From Thiobacillus sp. 63-78 (GTDB lineage Bacteria > Pseudomonadota > Gammaproteobacteria > Burkholderiales > Thiobacillaceae): DNA of 41,685 nt. The position numbers and the translations under genes are program-made. The notes under the pieces were generated by a model, which was not told the origin of the DNA, did no database searches, and saw only the letters and a list, made by a program, of their open reading frames with translations. Position 1 is the stretch's first letter. Each line of letters opens with the position of its first letter. Positions 17,590 to 27,254 of this stretch are shown here, piece by piece. The stretch is taken from the NCBI GenBank assembly GCA_001899765.1, contig MKWM01000041.1, positions 1 through 41,685 on the forward strand. Reading direction: 5' to 3'.

Positions 17590-19665
17590 TTACTTCACCT
17601 TCATGCCCGGCTGCGCGCCGCTGTCGGGCGACAGGATGAAGAGGCCGGGCGCGTCGCCTTGATGCCCATCAGGGTACGAAGCGGCCAGCACCATGCCCTC
17701 GCTCATGCCGAACTTCATCTTGCGCGGCGCCAGGTTGGCGACCATCACGGTGAGCCGACCCACCAGCGTTTCCGGTGCATAGGCCGACTTGATGCCGGCG
17801 AACACCTGGCGGGTGCCGAGTTCGCCGAGGTCGAGCGTCAGCCGCAGCAGCTTGTCGGCGCCTTCCACATGTTCCGCATGGGCGATGCGCGCGATGCGCA
17901 GGTCGATCCTGGCGAAGTCGTCGATGCCGATCGTGCTGGGCGCCGGCGTGGCGGCGGCCGGTTGCGCGGCGTGCGCCTGCGCTTCGGCATGGCGGGTCGG
18001 CGCGGGGGCAGGAGTCGGTTCGAGGGTCTGTTTGTTGGCGTCTACCATGGCTTCGATTGCTTTCGGGTCGATACGGGTCATCAGGTGGCGGTACTCGTTG
18101 ATGCGGTGGCGGATGAACAGGTTTTGCGCGTCGTCCCACGCCAGCGGCGGAATGTCGAGGAAAGCCTCGACCTGATCGGCGAGCTTCGGCAGCACCGGCT
18201 TCAGATACAGGGTCAGCAGGCGGAAGCAGTTGAGCGCGACGGTGCAGACCTCGTGCAGGCGATAGACAGCTTCGGGTTTCTTCGCCAACTCCCAGGGCTT
18301 TTCGTCGGCGACGTACTGGTTGGCGCGGTCGGCCAGCGCCATGATTTCGCGCAGCGCCTTGGCGTAATCGCGCGCTTCGTAATGCGCGGCGATTGAATCG
18401 GCGGCAGCCTGGAATGCGCCGATCAGTTCGATATTTTCCACGCCGTCGGCGAGCTTGCCGTCGAAGTTCCTGGTGATGAAGCCGGCGGTGCGACTGGCGA
18501 TGTTGATGAACTTGCCGACCAGGTCCGAATTCACCCGCGCGACGAAGTCGTCGAGATTGAGATCGATGTCCTCCATGGTGCCGTTGAGCTTGGCCGCGTA
18601 GTAATAACGCAGCCACTCGGGGTTGAGGCCCTGGTCGAGGTAGCTCGCCGCGGTGATGAAGGTGCCGCGCGATTTGGACATCTTCTGTCCGTTGACGGTC
18701 AGGAATCCGTGCGCATAAATCGCCGTCGGCAGGCGGTGGCCGGAATACTTCAGCATCGCCGGCCAGAACAGGGCGTGGAAATAGAGGATGTCCTTGCCGA
18801 TGAAGTGCACCAGTTCGGTCCTGGAATTGGCCCCCCACCAGGCGTCGAAGTCGAGGCCGTTGTCCGCAGCGTATCTGGCGAAGCTCGCCATGTAGCCGAC
18901 CGGCGCGTCGACCCACACATAGAAGTATTTGCCTGGCGCGCCAGGAATCTCGAAACCGAAGTAGGGCGCGTCGCGGCTGATGTCCCAGTTGTTGAGCCCC
19001 GCGGCAAACCATTCCTGCATCTTGTTGGCGGCTTCTTCCTGCAGGCTGCCCGAGGTCGTCCACTCGCGCAGGAAGGTCTCACAGTCGCCGAGCCTGAAGA
19101 AATGATGCTCGGAATCCCTGTGCACCGGCGTCGCGCCCGATACCGCCGACACCGGGTTCTTCAGTTCGGTCGGGCTGTAGGTGGCGCCGCACACTTCGCA
19201 GTTGTCGCCGTACTGATCCAGCGCACCGCACCTGGGACATTCGCCCTTGATGAAGCGGTCCGGCAGGAACAGGTTTTTCACCGGGTCGTACAGCTGCGCA
19301 ATCGTCTTGATTTCGATCAGGCCGGCTTCCTTCAGGCGCAGATAGATGGTTGACGCCAGTTCGCGGTTCTCATCCGAATGCGTCGAGTAGTAATGGTCGA
19401 AGCCGATATGGAAGCCGGCGAAGTCGCGCGTGTGTTCGTCCCAGACGCGCTGGATCAGCGTTTCCGGCGTGATGCCTTCTTTCTCCGCGCGCAGCATGAT
19501 CGCGGTGCCGTGGGTGTCGTCGGCGCACATATAGCGGCAGTCGTGGCCGCGCATTGTCTGGAAACGCACCCAGATGTCGGTCTGGATGTATTCGACCAGA
19601 TGGCCGAGGTGGATGCTGCCGTTGGCGTAGGGCAGGGCGGAGGTGACGAGGATCTGGCGGGACAT
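17590..19665 (-). CDS. metG: Methionine--tRNA ligase
   Basis: Charges initiator and elongator tRNA-Met. The 691-residue product has the class I HIGH-type motif as HLGH (residues 19-22), a zinc knuckle with two CxxC pairs ([18 protein letters not shown]), the KMSKS loop ([12 protein letters not shown], near 335) and a helical anticodon domain. A Pro/Ala-rich linker joins this to a C-terminal Trbp111-like tRNA-binding domain ([11 protein letters not shown]...EGADKLLRL). This is the dimeric long form, as in E. coli. It is followed by acyP in the same operon. Confidence 0.97.
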   Translation of the reverse strand: MSRQILVTSALPYANGSIHLGHLVEYIQTDIWVRFQTMRGHDCRYMCADDTHGTAIMLRAEKEGITPETLIQRVWDEHTRDFAGFHIGFDHYYSTHSDENRELASTIYLRLKEAGLIEIKTIAQLYDPVKNLFLPDRFIKGECPRCGALDQYGDNCEVCGATYSPTELKNPVSAVSGATPVHRDSEHHFFRLGDCETFLREWTTSGSLQEEAANKMQEWFAAGLNNWDISRDAPYFGFEIPGAPGKYFYVWVDAPVGYMASFARYAADNGLDFDAWWGANSRTELVHFIGKDILYFHALFWPAMLKYSGHRLPTAIYAHGFLTVNGQKMSKSRGTFITAASYLDQGLNPEWLRYYYAAKLNGTMEDIDLNLDDFVARVNSDLVGKFINIASRTAGFITRNFDGKLADGVENIELIGAFQAAADSIAAHYEARDYAKALREIMALADRANQYVADEKPWELAKKPEAVYRLHEVCTVALNCFRLLTLYLKPVLPKLADQVEAFLDIPPLAWDDAQNLFIRHRINEYRHLMTRIDPKAIEAMVDANKQTLEPTPAPAPTRHAEAQAHAAQPAAATPAPSTIGIDDFARIDLRIARIAHAEHVEGADKLLRLTLDLGELGTRQVFAGIKSAYAPETLVGRLTVMVANLAPRKMKFGMSEGMVLAASYPDGHQGDAPGLFILSPDSGAQPGMKVK

Positions 19666-19731
19666 GGAAAGGCCGGAAGGCGCAAAACCGCCATTTTAAC
19701 GCGAGCGGCCCGCGCCGCTCTGCAGTGCCGG

Positions 19732-20334
19732 CTAAAAACGCGAGCCGAGCTGCGTCAGAAATTCAAGTTCGTCTTCCGTGGAGGGGCGCCCCAGGATCGC
19801 GTTGCGATGCGGGAAGCGGCCGAATCGCAGAACCACGTCGCGATGTTTGCGCGCGTAATCCAGAAAACCGTCGAACAGCGCGCGTTCGTCGTTTGCAGCG
19901 TCGTGCGCCAGCGCTTCATACAGCGCCACGGAGCGGTCCTGCATGGCCAGGGACTCGGCATGCTCCAGCGGCAGATACAGGAACACGCGCTCGATCGGCG
20001 TCAGGTGCTGCGCTTCGCCGGTTGCCAGCGCATTCAGGCTCAGGGTGAGCGCCTGCGCGTCGGTGGCGAAGGCCTGGGGCTGGTTGCGGTGAATGTGATG
20101 CGGGAACTGGTCGAGCACGATCACCAGCGCCAGCCGCGAGCGCGGCGTGGACGTCCAGTGATTCAGGTGGCCGGCGGCTGCCGCCACCAGTGTGTCCGCA
20201 AAGCGGTCGATCACCGCCTGGTCGTTTTCGGGTGATTTGCCGAACCAGAGCGTACGCTGGCGTCCGGCGATTTCGGCTGAACTGCCTGAGGGGCCGAACC
20301 AGAAGTCGAGCACATGTTCAGGCAGGATGCTCAT
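19732..20334 (-). CDS. DUF924 family protein
   Basis: A 200-residue soluble all-helical protein of the DUF924 (TPR-like) family, recognised by VLDFWFGPSG, TPRSRLALVIVLDQFPHHIHR, LPLEHAESLAMQ and RFGRFPHRNAILGR. Biochemical role unknown. I place the start at the ATG 20334, which begins close to the conserved VLDFWFG. A TTG at 20352 would overlap the CDGSH stop (TTGA) and add six residues. It sits between a CDGSH protein and metG, all on the minus strand. Confidence 0.85.
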   Translation of the reverse strand: MSILPEHVLDFWFGPSGSSAEIAGRQRTLWFGKSPENDQAVIDRFADTLVAAAAGHLNHWTSTPRSRLALVIVLDQFPHHIHRNQPQAFATDAQALTLSLNALATGEAQHLTPIERVFLYLPLEHAESLAMQDRSVALYEALAHDAANDERALFDGFLDYARKHRDVVLRFGRFPHRNAILGRPSTEDELEFLTQLGSRF

Positions 20335-20348
20335 GACAGATCGTCCAT

Positions 20349-20600
20349 TCAAAAGATGTCGTCGGGCAGGTCGTTGTGGGTGCCGTCGCAGAACGGCTTG
20401 TCATCACTGTGCTTGCAGTTGCACAGCCATACCGTCACCTTTTCCTTGATCAGGAAGGATACCGGCTCCAGACCGGTGCCTTCGTGCGAGCCGTCACAGA
20501 ACGGCTGCGTCATCGAACGGCCGCAGGCACACCACCAGTACTCACCGGGTTCGAGTTCGAGTTCGGCGGGATTGCGGTCATACACAACGGGTTCGGACAT
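20349..20600 (-). CDS. CDGSH iron-sulfur protein (two-domain)
   Basis: An 83-residue protein with two mitoNEET-type [2Fe-2S] sites, each with three cysteines and one histidine: C24, C26, C35, H39 (CACGRSMTQPFCDGSH) and C60, C62, C71, H75 (CNCKHSDDKPFCDGTH). Proteins of this family bind redox- and pH-sensitive clusters and may move electrons or clusters. AGGAG is a good ribosome site. It is the first gene of a minus-strand run with DUF924. Confidence 0.93.
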   Translation of the reverse strand: MSEPVVYDRNPAELELEPGEYWWCACGRSMTQPFCDGSHEGTGLEPVSFLIKEKVTVWLCNCKHSDDKPFCDGTHNDLPDDIF

Positions 20601-20686
20601 GCGGGACTCCTGGGCAAAAGAGTCATTCTAGCCGGATTCGCCGCCGCCAAATCCGTACGGCCCATGGGGCGATTGCGATGGCCTGC

Positions 20687-22117
20687 TCAGGCGCCGCCAC
20701 CCAGCGCCTTGTAGAGCGTGACCTGGGCGCTGAGCCATTGCAGCCGGGAGGTGATCCGGGCCTGTTCGATACTGAACGCATCACGATTGGCGTCCAGTAC
20801 TTCCAGGTAGCTGGCGATGCCGGCCTGCTCACGGGCTTTTACCCGTTCAAGCCGGGCCCTGGTGACGCGCAGGTTGGCCTCCTGCGCGCTCAACTGCTCG
20901 GCGTAGGTGGTCCGGGCGGCCAGCGCGTCGGCGACTTCGCGGAACGCTTGCTGGATGGTTTTCTCGTAATCGGCTACCGCCTGCACCTTGCGTGCCTCCG
21001 CCACCTCCAGGTTGGCCCGATTGCGGCCGCCATCGAACAGGGGCAGCGTCAGGACGGGCTGGAACAGCCAGGCCTGGCTGCCGGCATCGAACAGGCCGGA
21101 CAATGCGCTGCTGGCGGTGCCGAAGTTGCCGGTCAACGCGATACGGGGAAAGAAGGCGGCCCGGGCAACGCCTATCTGGGCATTGCTGGCGATCAGCCGC
21201 TGTTCGGCGGCGCGCACGTCGGGGCGCCGCAACAACACGTCCGACGGCAGACCGGGCGCCAGCTCCGCCAGGGCCGTCTGATCCGGCATTTCCGCTGTCC
21301 CGGGAATCGGGGCGGTCATGCCGGTCAGCAGGCGCAAGGCGTTTTCCGCTTGCGTACGCTGCCGCTTCAAGTCCGCCCATTGGGCACGTACCGATTCGAC
21401 GAGGCTTTCGGCGGCGAGCACGTCAAGATCGGTCGCCAGCCCCGCATCACGCCGCTTGCGGATGAGCGCGAGACTGTCCTCGCGGGTTGTCAGGGTGTCG
21501 CTGGCGAGACGCGTCTGTCCGGCGAGCGCGCCGAGCTGGAACCAGTTGCCGGCCACGTCGCCGACGAGGCTGACGCGGAAGCTGCGGGCGGCTTCGTCGC
21601 TCGCCAGGTACTGCGCCCTGGCCGCCTCGTTCAACGCTGCCACCCGACCCCAGAAGTCGAGTTCGAACGCGGTCAGCCCTACCCCGAGGTCGTAGCGGCT
21701 GGTGGTGCGCGCCACCCCGGTGCCAGTGAGGTCGGCCGGTGTTCGGGTGCGGCTGGCGTCCGCCTGGGCTTCCAGCGTCGGAAAGCGATCGGCCCGGGCG
21801 ACGCCTGCCAGGGCGCGTGCCTCTTCGACGCGTGCCAGGGCAATCCGCATGTCGCGATTGTTGGCGAGCGCCGCCTCGATCAGCGCGTGCAGCGCAGGAT
21901 CGGTGAAATAGGCTTGCCAGTCGGGCAGGGCCGTGGCCTGCGTGTCCGCCGCGTTGTCGATGAACTGTTGCGGCACGGGCGCGGGCGGGCGTTGATAGGC
22001 CGGGATTTGCGAGCAGCCGGCCAGCGCGGCGAGCGTGGCGAGCGTGGCGAGCGTGGCGAGCGTGGCGAGCTGGAATGAGCGGGGCCTATGCCCGGGTTTG
22101 GATTTTCGTTCAGTCAT
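20687..22117 (-). CDS. RND efflux outer-membrane channel lipoprotein (NodT family)
   Basis: The TolC-like outer-membrane exit duct of the tripartite pump, 476 residues. The lipobox LAALAGC puts the acylated cysteine at residue 35. Two repeats of the outer-membrane efflux fold follow (LIEAALANNRDMRIALARVEEARA; DVLLRRPDVRAAEQRLIASNAQIGVARAAFFPRI). The signal peptide contains an unusual LAT repeat encoded by a 9-bp tandem repeat. GGAAGGAAAT is a strong ribosome site, and the start overlaps the pump gene by eight bases. It is the last gene of the tetR-MFP-RND-OMP operon. Confidence 0.95.
   Translation of the reverse strand: MTERKSKPGHRPRSFQLATLATLATLATLAALAGCSQIPAYQRPPAPVPQQFIDNAADTQATALPDWQAYFTDPALHALIEAALANNRDMRIALARVEEARALAGVARADRFPTLEAQADASRTRTPADLTGTGVARTTSRYDLGVGLTAFELDFWGRVAALNEAARAQYLASDEAARSFRVSLVGDVAGNWFQLGALAGQTRLASDTLTTREDSLALIRKRRDAGLATDLDVLAAESLVESVRAQWADLKRQRTQAENALRLLTGMTAPIPGTAEMPDQTALAELAPGLPSDVLLRRPDVRAAEQRLIASNAQIGVARAAFFPRIALTGNFGTASSALSGLFDAGSQAWLFQPVLTLPLFDGGRNRANLEVAEARKVQAVADYEKTIQQAFREVADALAARTTYAEQLSAQEANLRVTRARLERVKAREQAGIASYLEVLDANRDAFSIEQARITSRLQWLSAQVTLYKALGGGA
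22028..22070. repeat. 9-bp tandem repeat in the OM lipoprotein signal peptide
   Basis: GGCGAGCGT is repeated four times exactly (22028-22063), followed by a partial fifth copy to 22070. On the coding strand it encodes a run of Leu-Ala-Thr units in the hydrophobic core of the signal peptide. Because the unit is three codons, gain or loss of a copy would change signal-peptide length without a frameshift. Confidence 0.9.
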
Positions 22118-25100
22118 GTTTCATTTCCTTCCGGGGCCGGGCAGGGAAGCGTTTTCGGATCACCACGAAAAACACCGGAACCAGGAAAATGGCGAGCAGC
22201 GTTGCCGCGATCATGCCGCCGACCACGCCGGTTCCCACCGCGTGGCGACCGGCTGCGCCGGCGCCGCTCGAGATGGCGAGCGGCATCACGCCCAGGATAA
22301 AGGCAAAGCTGGTCATGAGGATGGGCCGCAGGCGCAGACGGCAGGCCTCGAGCGTGGCGGAGACGAGATCCATGCCTTCATCGTGCAGCTGACGGGCAAA
22401 CTCGATGATGAGAATGGCGTTCTTGGCCGACAGGCCGATGATGGCGACCAGGCCGACCTTGAAGAATACGTCGTTGGGCAGGCCGCGCAGATGCACCGCC
22501 AGCACCGCGCCGAGAATGCCGAGTGGCACGACCAGAATCACCGAGAAGGGAATGGCCCAACTCTCGTACAGGGCCGCCAGGGCAAGAAATACCACCAGCA
22601 GGGACAGGGCGAACAGGATGGGCGCCTGAGCCCCGGCAATCCGTTCCTCGAACGAGGTGCCTGACCACTCGAAGCCGAAGCCCGGCGGCAGTTTGGCGGC
22701 GATCTCTTCCATGGCCTGCATGGCTTCGCCGGTAGAATGTCCGGGCGCGGGCGTACCGGCGATCTTCATGGAAGGATTGCCGTTGTAGCGGTCCAGCTTG
22801 GGCAGGCCCACGATCCATTTCGGCTGCGCGATCTCGCCCAGCAGCACGATGTCGCCGAGGCGGTTCCGCACGGGAAGCTTCAGCAAGTCGTCGGGCGTCC
22901 GGCGCAGGTCCGGGTCTGCCTGCATCTGCACGCGGAGGATACGGCCGGCATTGACGAAATCGTTCACATAGGCCACGCCGATGGCCGAACTCAGGGTGTC
23001 GTTGAGGTCGGCCATGTCAATCTGCAGCGCCTGCGCCTTCTCGCGATCGAGGTTGAGGTAGATCTGGGGTCCCGGTTCCTGGCCTTCGGGCCGCACGCCG
23101 GCCAGCCGGGCGTCCTGGCCGGCCATGCCGAGGACCTGGTTGCGCACGTCCATCAGGGCTTCGCGGCCTTGCCCCGAACGGTCCAGCAGGCGGAAGTCGA
23201 ATCCGCCCACTGCGCCCAGTTCGGGAATGGGCGGCGGGTTCACCGAAAAAATGACGGCTTCCTTGATGTGCGAGAAGGTCCCCATGGCTCTGCCGATGAG
23301 GCCCTGGGCCGAATGCTCCGGCCCCTTGCGTTCGTCCCAGTCCTTGAGCCGCGTAAAGACGAGTGCCGCGTTCTGCCCCCGCCCGAAGAAGGAAAAGCCC
23401 ACCACACCGATGACCTGTTCCACCTCCGGCTGTTTCAGGTAGAACTGTTCCACCTGGGAGAGCACCTTGACCGTGCGCTCCTGGGTGGCGCCGCCCGGCA
23501 GCTGCACCAGCGTAATGAAATAGCCCTGGTCCTCGTCCGGCAGGAAACTGCCCGGCAGCTTGGTGAGCATCCAGCCGGCCGCGACCACGATGGCGAGATA
23601 GATCACCATCCAGCGGCCGCTCCTGGCGAGAATGCGCGCCGTGAGGCCGTGATAGCGCGTGGTGACACGACCGAAGAAGCGGTTGAAGCCACGTTTTTCG
23701 TCTTCTTCCGCTTCACTCGGCTTGAGCAGGGTTGAGCACATGGCGGGCGTGAGCGACAGCGCCATCAATACCGAGAAGGCCATGGTGAGAATCAGGGTGG
23801 TCGCGAACTGCCGGTAGATGGCGCCGACGGAACCGCCAAAGAACAGCATCGGCATGAATACCGCGGAGAGCACCACGGAAATGCCGAGAATCGCACCGAG
23901 AATCTGGTCCATCGCCTTGAGGGTGGCGGCCATCGGCGGCAGGTGTTCTTCGCGCATGATGCGTTCGACGTTTTCCACCACCACGATGGCGTCATCCACC
24001 AGCACGCCGATCGCCAGCACCATGGCGAACAGCGTCAGCACGTTGATGGAAAAGCCGAAGGCATAGAGCCCCGCGGTCGCGCCCGCCAGCGCCACCGGCA
24101 CCACCACGGCCGGAATCAGCGTGGTGCGCCAGTGCCCCAGGAACACGTACATCACGATGAACACCAGGATCATGGCTTCGCCCAGCGTTTTCACCACCTC
24201 GAAAATCGAGATCTCGACGAAACGCGACGTGTCGTAGGGGACGGCCCAGTCGACCCCCTTGGGGAAGAAATGAGCGAGTTCCGTCATGCGTGATTTGACC
24301 GACTGGGCGACATCGAGGGCATTGGCGCCGGGCGCGACGCGAATGGCGATGGCGGCAATCGGCTGGCCATTCATGCGGGCGTAACGATCGTAGGTTTCGG
24401 CGCCGAGCTCCACGCGCGCCACGTCCTTGACCTTGACGGTGGCGCCGTTGGGCAGGGCGCGCACCACGACGTTGCCGAATTCCTCGGGGGTCTTGAGACG
24501 TCCGCGCGTCACGATCACCGCGTTGACCTGCGCGCCGGGCGAAGCGGGCGCCTGGTTCAGCTCGCCCGTGGCGAGCTGGACGTTCTGCGCCTGCAGGGCA
24601 GCCTTCACGTCTGCCGGGGTGAGTCCATACGCGATGAGTTGCTCAGGCTTGAGCCAGATGCGCATGGAGTATTCGCTGCCGAACAGGATGGCTTCGCCGA
24701 CGCCCGGCACCCGCAGCAGGGGGTCGAGCACATTGGCGGCGGCGTAGCTGCTGAGATCGGTGGCGTTGCGCTTGCCGTCCTTGGAGAAGATGGCGACAAA
24801 CATCAGATAGTTGCGCTGCGGCTTGGTCACCGGCACGCCCAGTCGCCGCACGTCTTCCGGCAGGCGCGCCTCGACGCGCTTGTAGCGGTTCTGCGCTTCG
24901 ACCGAGGCAATGTCGATGTTGGTGCCGGGCTCGAAGGTCAGCGTCAGGGTGCCGGAACCCAGCTCGGATGTGGCCTCCATGTAGAGAAGGTGCTCGATGC
25001 CGTTCATCTGCTGTTCGATCAGCTTGATCACCGTGTCCTCGACCACCTGGGCGGATGCGCCGGGATAGGTCACGTTGAACGCGACCTGCGGCGCGGCCAC

Positions 25101-25211
25101 CGGGGGATATTGCGCCACCGGGAGATTTTTCAGCGCAATAGCCCCGACCAGCAGGATCAGGATGGCGATGACCCAGGCGAAGATGGGCCGGTGGATGAAA
25201 AAGCGCGCCAT
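22110..25211 (-). CDS. RND multidrug efflux pump, HAE1 family (AcrB-like)
   Basis: Proton-driven inner-membrane trimer that exports drugs, dyes or solvents. The 1033-residue protein has the family's 12-helix plan with two large periplasmic loops. It starts MARFFIHRPIFAWVIAILI and keeps the proton-relay aspartate pair in TM4 (LAIGVLVDDAIVVVENVERI). It is closest in form to AcrB, MexB and TtgB rather than to the metal-exporting HME group. Its start follows the adaptor stop by one base and its end overlaps the outer-membrane gene. The substrate cannot be read from sequence. Confidence 0.96.
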   Translation of the reverse strand: MARFFIHRPIFAWVIAILILLVGAIALKNLPVAQYPPVAAPQVAFNVTYPGASAQVVEDTVIKLIEQQMNGIEHLLYMEATSELGSGTLTLTFEPGTNIDIASVEAQNRYKRVEARLPEDVRRLGVPVTKPQRNYLMFVAIFSKDGKRNATDLSSYAAANVLDPLLRVPGVGEAILFGSEYSMRIWLKPEQLIAYGLTPADVKAALQAQNVQLATGELNQAPASPGAQVNAVIVTRGRLKTPEEFGNVVVRALPNGATVKVKDVARVELGAETYDRYARMNGQPIAAIAIRVAPGANALDVAQSVKSRMTELAHFFPKGVDWAVPYDTSRFVEISIFEVVKTLGEAMILVFIVMYVFLGHWRTTLIPAVVVPVALAGATAGLYAFGFSINVLTLFAMVLAIGVLVDDAIVVVENVERIMREEHLPPMAATLKAMDQILGAILGISVVLSAVFMPMLFFGGSVGAIYRQFATTLILTMAFSVLMALSLTPAMCSTLLKPSEAEEDEKRGFNRFFGRVTTRYHGLTARILARSGRWMVIYLAIVVAAGWMLTKLPGSFLPDEDQGYFITLVQLPGGATQERTVKVLSQVEQFYLKQPEVEQVIGVVGFSFFGRGQNAALVFTRLKDWDERKGPEHSAQGLIGRAMGTFSHIKEAVIFSVNPPPIPELGAVGGFDFRLLDRSGQGREALMDVRNQVLGMAGQDARLAGVRPEGQEPGPQIYLNLDREKAQALQIDMADLNDTLSSAIGVAYVNDFVNAGRILRVQMQADPDLRRTPDDLLKLPVRNRLGDIVLLGEIAQPKWIVGLPKLDRYNGNPSMKIAGTPAPGHSTGEAMQAMEEIAAKLPPGFGFEWSGTSFEERIAGAQAPILFALSLLVVFLALAALYESWAIPFSVILVVPLGILGAVLAVHLRGLPNDVFFKVGLVAIIGLSAKNAILIIEFARQLHDEGMDLVSATLEACRLRLRPILMTSFAFILGVMPLAISSGAGAAGRHAVGTGVVGGMIAATLLAIFLVPVFFVVIRKRFPARPRKEMKHD

Positions 25212-25212
25212 A

Positions 25213-26310
25213 TCAGTGGCCCTGTTTCGACACGACGGGTTTCACCACCGTGCCTGGCCGGGCTTTCTGTACGCCGTCCACGATCAGGGTCTCGCCGTTC
25301 TTGAGGCCGTCTTCGACGACGAAATCGGTTCCGGACATGGCGCCAAGCTTCACCGGCCGCGGCGTGACCTTGTTTTCCGGCCCCACCAGCAGAACGAACT
25401 GGCCCTGCGGCCCGGACATCACCGCACGCTGCGGCACGGTGATCACGTTTTCCGCAACGGCCTGGGGCAGCCGTACCCGCACGAAGGTGCCGGGGAGCAG
25501 CAGACGCTGCGGATTGGGGAATTCCGCTTTCAGCGTGACGGCGCCGGTGCCGGGATCCACGCTCAGGTCGCTGAAGAAGAGCCGGCCCTTGTGGGAATAG
25601 GGCTGGCCGTTTTCCAGGATGAGTTCCACGATGCGGCTGTTTGTCGCTTTCAACTGGCCGTCTGCGAGCGCGCTTTTCAGCCGCAGTACGTCGGCGTTGG
25701 GCTGGGTGAACAGCACGTTGACCGGTTCGAGCTGCTCGATGGTGGCGAGCAGCGTGGCATCGTCCCGGCCGACCAGCGCACCCTCGGTCACCACGGTGCG
25801 GCCGATGTGGCCGGAGATGGGGGCGGGCACCGTGGTGTTCTCCAGATCGAGACGCGCACGCGCGAGTTGCGCCTGGGATTGCTTCAGCGTGGCGCGGGCC
25901 AGATCCACTTCCTGCTGGCTGACCGCCTTGATGGGCAGGAGCGACTCCACGCGGGTCAGATTGAGTGTCTTCGCTTCCACGTCGGCTTCCGCCGCCTGCG
26001 CGGCGGTACGGTAGGTGCGGTCGTCCAGCCGGAACAGTGGCTGGCCGGCGCGCACCTCGCTGCCTTCCGTGAACAGGCGTTTTTCGACGATCCCTTCGAC
26101 GCGGGCACGGACCTGCGCCGTACGCACGGCTTCCACCCGGCCCGGGAGTTCCTGTGTCAGCGTGGAGGTCTTGCTGCCCACCGGCATGACGACCACTTCC
26201 GGCGGCGGCATGCCGCCCGGCGGGCCGTCCGTGCCGGTGGCGGATTTGCCATCGGCGCCGCAGGCGGCAAGCAGAGGCAGCACAACAAGCAGGGCAAAGC
26301 GTTTCATCAT
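25213..26310 (-). CDS. RND efflux membrane-fusion (adaptor) lipoprotein
   Basis: Periplasmic adaptor that joins the RND pump to its outer-membrane channel, 365 residues. The signal ends in lipobox LLAAC (C17), followed by a Gly/Pro-rich linker. The lipoyl half-domain, coiled-coil hairpin and second lipoyl half (TTVPAPISGHIGRTVVTEGALVG) come next, then the beta-barrel and membrane-proximal domains. The ATG at 26310 overlaps the tetR stop (ATGATGA), pointing to coupled translation; the second ATG at 26307 is an alternative. Confidence 0.94.
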   Translation of the reverse strand: MMKRFALLVVLPLLAACGADGKSATGTDGPPGGMPPPEVVVMPVGSKTSTLTQELPGRVEAVRTAQVRARVEGIVEKRLFTEGSEVRAGQPLFRLDDRTYRTAAQAAEADVEAKTLNLTRVESLLPIKAVSQQEVDLARATLKQSQAQLARARLDLENTTVPAPISGHIGRTVVTEGALVGRDDATLLATIEQLEPVNVLFTQPNADVLRLKSALADGQLKATNSRIVELILENGQPYSHKGRLFFSDLSVDPGTGAVTLKAEFPNPQRLLLPGTFVRVRLPQAVAENVITVPQRAVMSGPQGQFVLLVGPENKVTPRPVKLGAMSGTDFVVEDGLKNGETLIVDGVQKARPGTVVKPVVSKQGH

Positions 26311-26915
26311 GTGTCCTTTTCGGGCGCAAAGGCACGCAGGAAGCAATCCACCACCTGCGTCGTTTTCGAGGGTTTGAGCAAATCGGTCTGTAAATCGATG
26401 AGGCCACGCAAACGGTCCAGATCCAGCAGCATGGCGGTCAGCATCTCGGCGGCGAAGTCGGGGTCGGCCTGCCGTAACTGCCCCGCTTCCATGGCATGCG
26501 CCAGAAATCGGGCAAGACGCTTGCGGGTGATGTGCGGTCCCTGGCGGAAAAACTGCTTCGCCAGTTCCGGGAAACGCGGGGCTTCCGCCACCATGGTGCG
26601 GAAGATTGCGAGCCCTTCCGGGCTGAGCAGCCGTGCGCGGTAGGCGTCGCTGAAAACCAGCAGCGTGGCCCGAACATCGCCGTCTCCATCCAGCGTCACC
26701 AGTACGGATTGAATGGAATGGCGTACCGCCTCGCCGAACAATTCGTCCTTGCTGTGGAAATAGTTGTACAGCGTCTGTCGCGCGACCTGGGCACGGGCGG
26801 CAATGTGGTCGATGCTGACCTGGTAGCCCTCTTCGCAAAAAGCCTCGCACGCCGCAGCCAGCAAGCGTTCGCGAGGGCCGGGCGCGGGAGGCGGTGCAGA
26901 AGGCATATCGGTCAT
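26307..26915 (-). CDS. TetR-family repressor of the RND efflux operon
   Basis: A 202-residue TetR-type repressor: N-terminal helix-turn-helix (LAAACEAFCEEGYQVSIDHIAARAQVARQTLYNYFHSKDEL, about 18-58) and a ligand-binding helical C-terminus. As first gene of the efflux operon, with a perfect dyad nine bases before its ATG, it very likely represses itself and the pump and is released by pump substrates. An ATG three codons in (26906) is an alternative start. Confidence 0.94.
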   Translation of the reverse strand: MTDMPSAPPPAPGPRERLLAAACEAFCEEGYQVSIDHIAARAQVARQTLYNYFHSKDELFGEAVRHSIQSVLVTLDGDGDVRATLLVFSDAYRARLLSPEGLAIFRTMVAEAPRFPELAKQFFRQGPHITRKRLARFLAHAMEAGQLRQADPDFAAEMLTAMLLDLDRLRGLIDLQTDLLKPSKTTQVVDCFLRAFAPEKDT

Positions 26916-26923
26916 TCGAAAAA

Positions 26924-26939
26924 TAGACTGGGCAGTCTA
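26924..26939. promoter_or_regulatory. Putative TetR operator TAGACTG-gg-CAGTCTA
   Basis: A perfect 7-bp inverted repeat around two bases lies nine bases upstream of the tetR ATG, where it would cover the promoter or ribosome site. The length and spacing suit a TetR-family dimer. Confidence 0.8.
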
Positions 26940-27051
26940 CCTGTCCGCCAGACCGCATGCAAGGGCTGGATGGGCCACGGGGCGGGGAACACAGACGGCA
27001 TCAAGAGCACGTGCATCCGACGAAATCCGGCCTGTCACCGGGATCGTTATA

Positions 27052-27066
27052 TGCAACTGAATTACA
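27052..27066. promoter_or_regulatory. Fur-family box 1 (7-1-7)
   Basis: TGCAACTGAATTACA is an imperfect 7-1-7 dyad (5 of 7 arm positions pair). It overlaps the proposed -35 region of the TonB-receptor promoter. It matches box 2 just downstream and the box upstream of the fur-like gene at 33557. Confidence 0.65.
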
Positions 27067-27090
27067 AAAGCAATCTGATTGCATTATGAT
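27062..27090 (+). promoter_or_regulatory. Likely promoter of the TonB receptor operon
   Basis: The -10 hexamer TATGAT (27085-27090) is five of six to consensus. TTACAA (27062-27067), 17 bp upstream, is a modest -35. Both Fur-type boxes overlap this promoter. Transcription would start near 27097, leaving a leader of about 200 nt. Confidence 0.6.
27069..27083. promoter_or_regulatory. Fur-family box 2 (7-1-7)
   Basis: AGCAATCTGATTGCA contains the perfect dyad GCAATC-t-GATTGC. It fills the spacer between the proposed -35 and -10 hexamers, the classic place for a repressor site. Centre-to-centre distance to box 1 is 17 bp. Confidence 0.7.
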
Positions 27091-27159
27091 GGTGATCAAA
27101 ATGACAACAGCAGCATCCCCACAACCATGCGAAGGATAAAAAAACAGGCCCCTGCTGTG

Positions 27160-27254
27160 GCGCGGGCCACCGGCTATCCCGCGCTGATCGGCTGCCCCTG
27201 CGAGCGGGGATGAACGTATGGGTGCGTGCCGGCCGCCCGGGAATGAAGGCGGCC
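27160..27254 (+). promoter_or_regulatory. Structured 5' leader of the TonB receptor mRNA
   Basis: Two strong helices are visible: GCGCGGG (27160-27166) with CCCGCGC (27178-27184), and GGCCGCC (27231-27237) with GGCGGCC (27248-27254). A short CCCC/GGGG helix lies between them. No U-run follows, so these are not terminators. They could be a regulatory RNA or simply a GC-rich leader. Confidence 0.45.

Noticed and set aside
25213..26958. 581-codon version of the RND adaptor
   Set aside because: The extra 216 codons are the out-of-frame shadow of tetR; the lipobox signal peptide begins at 26310.
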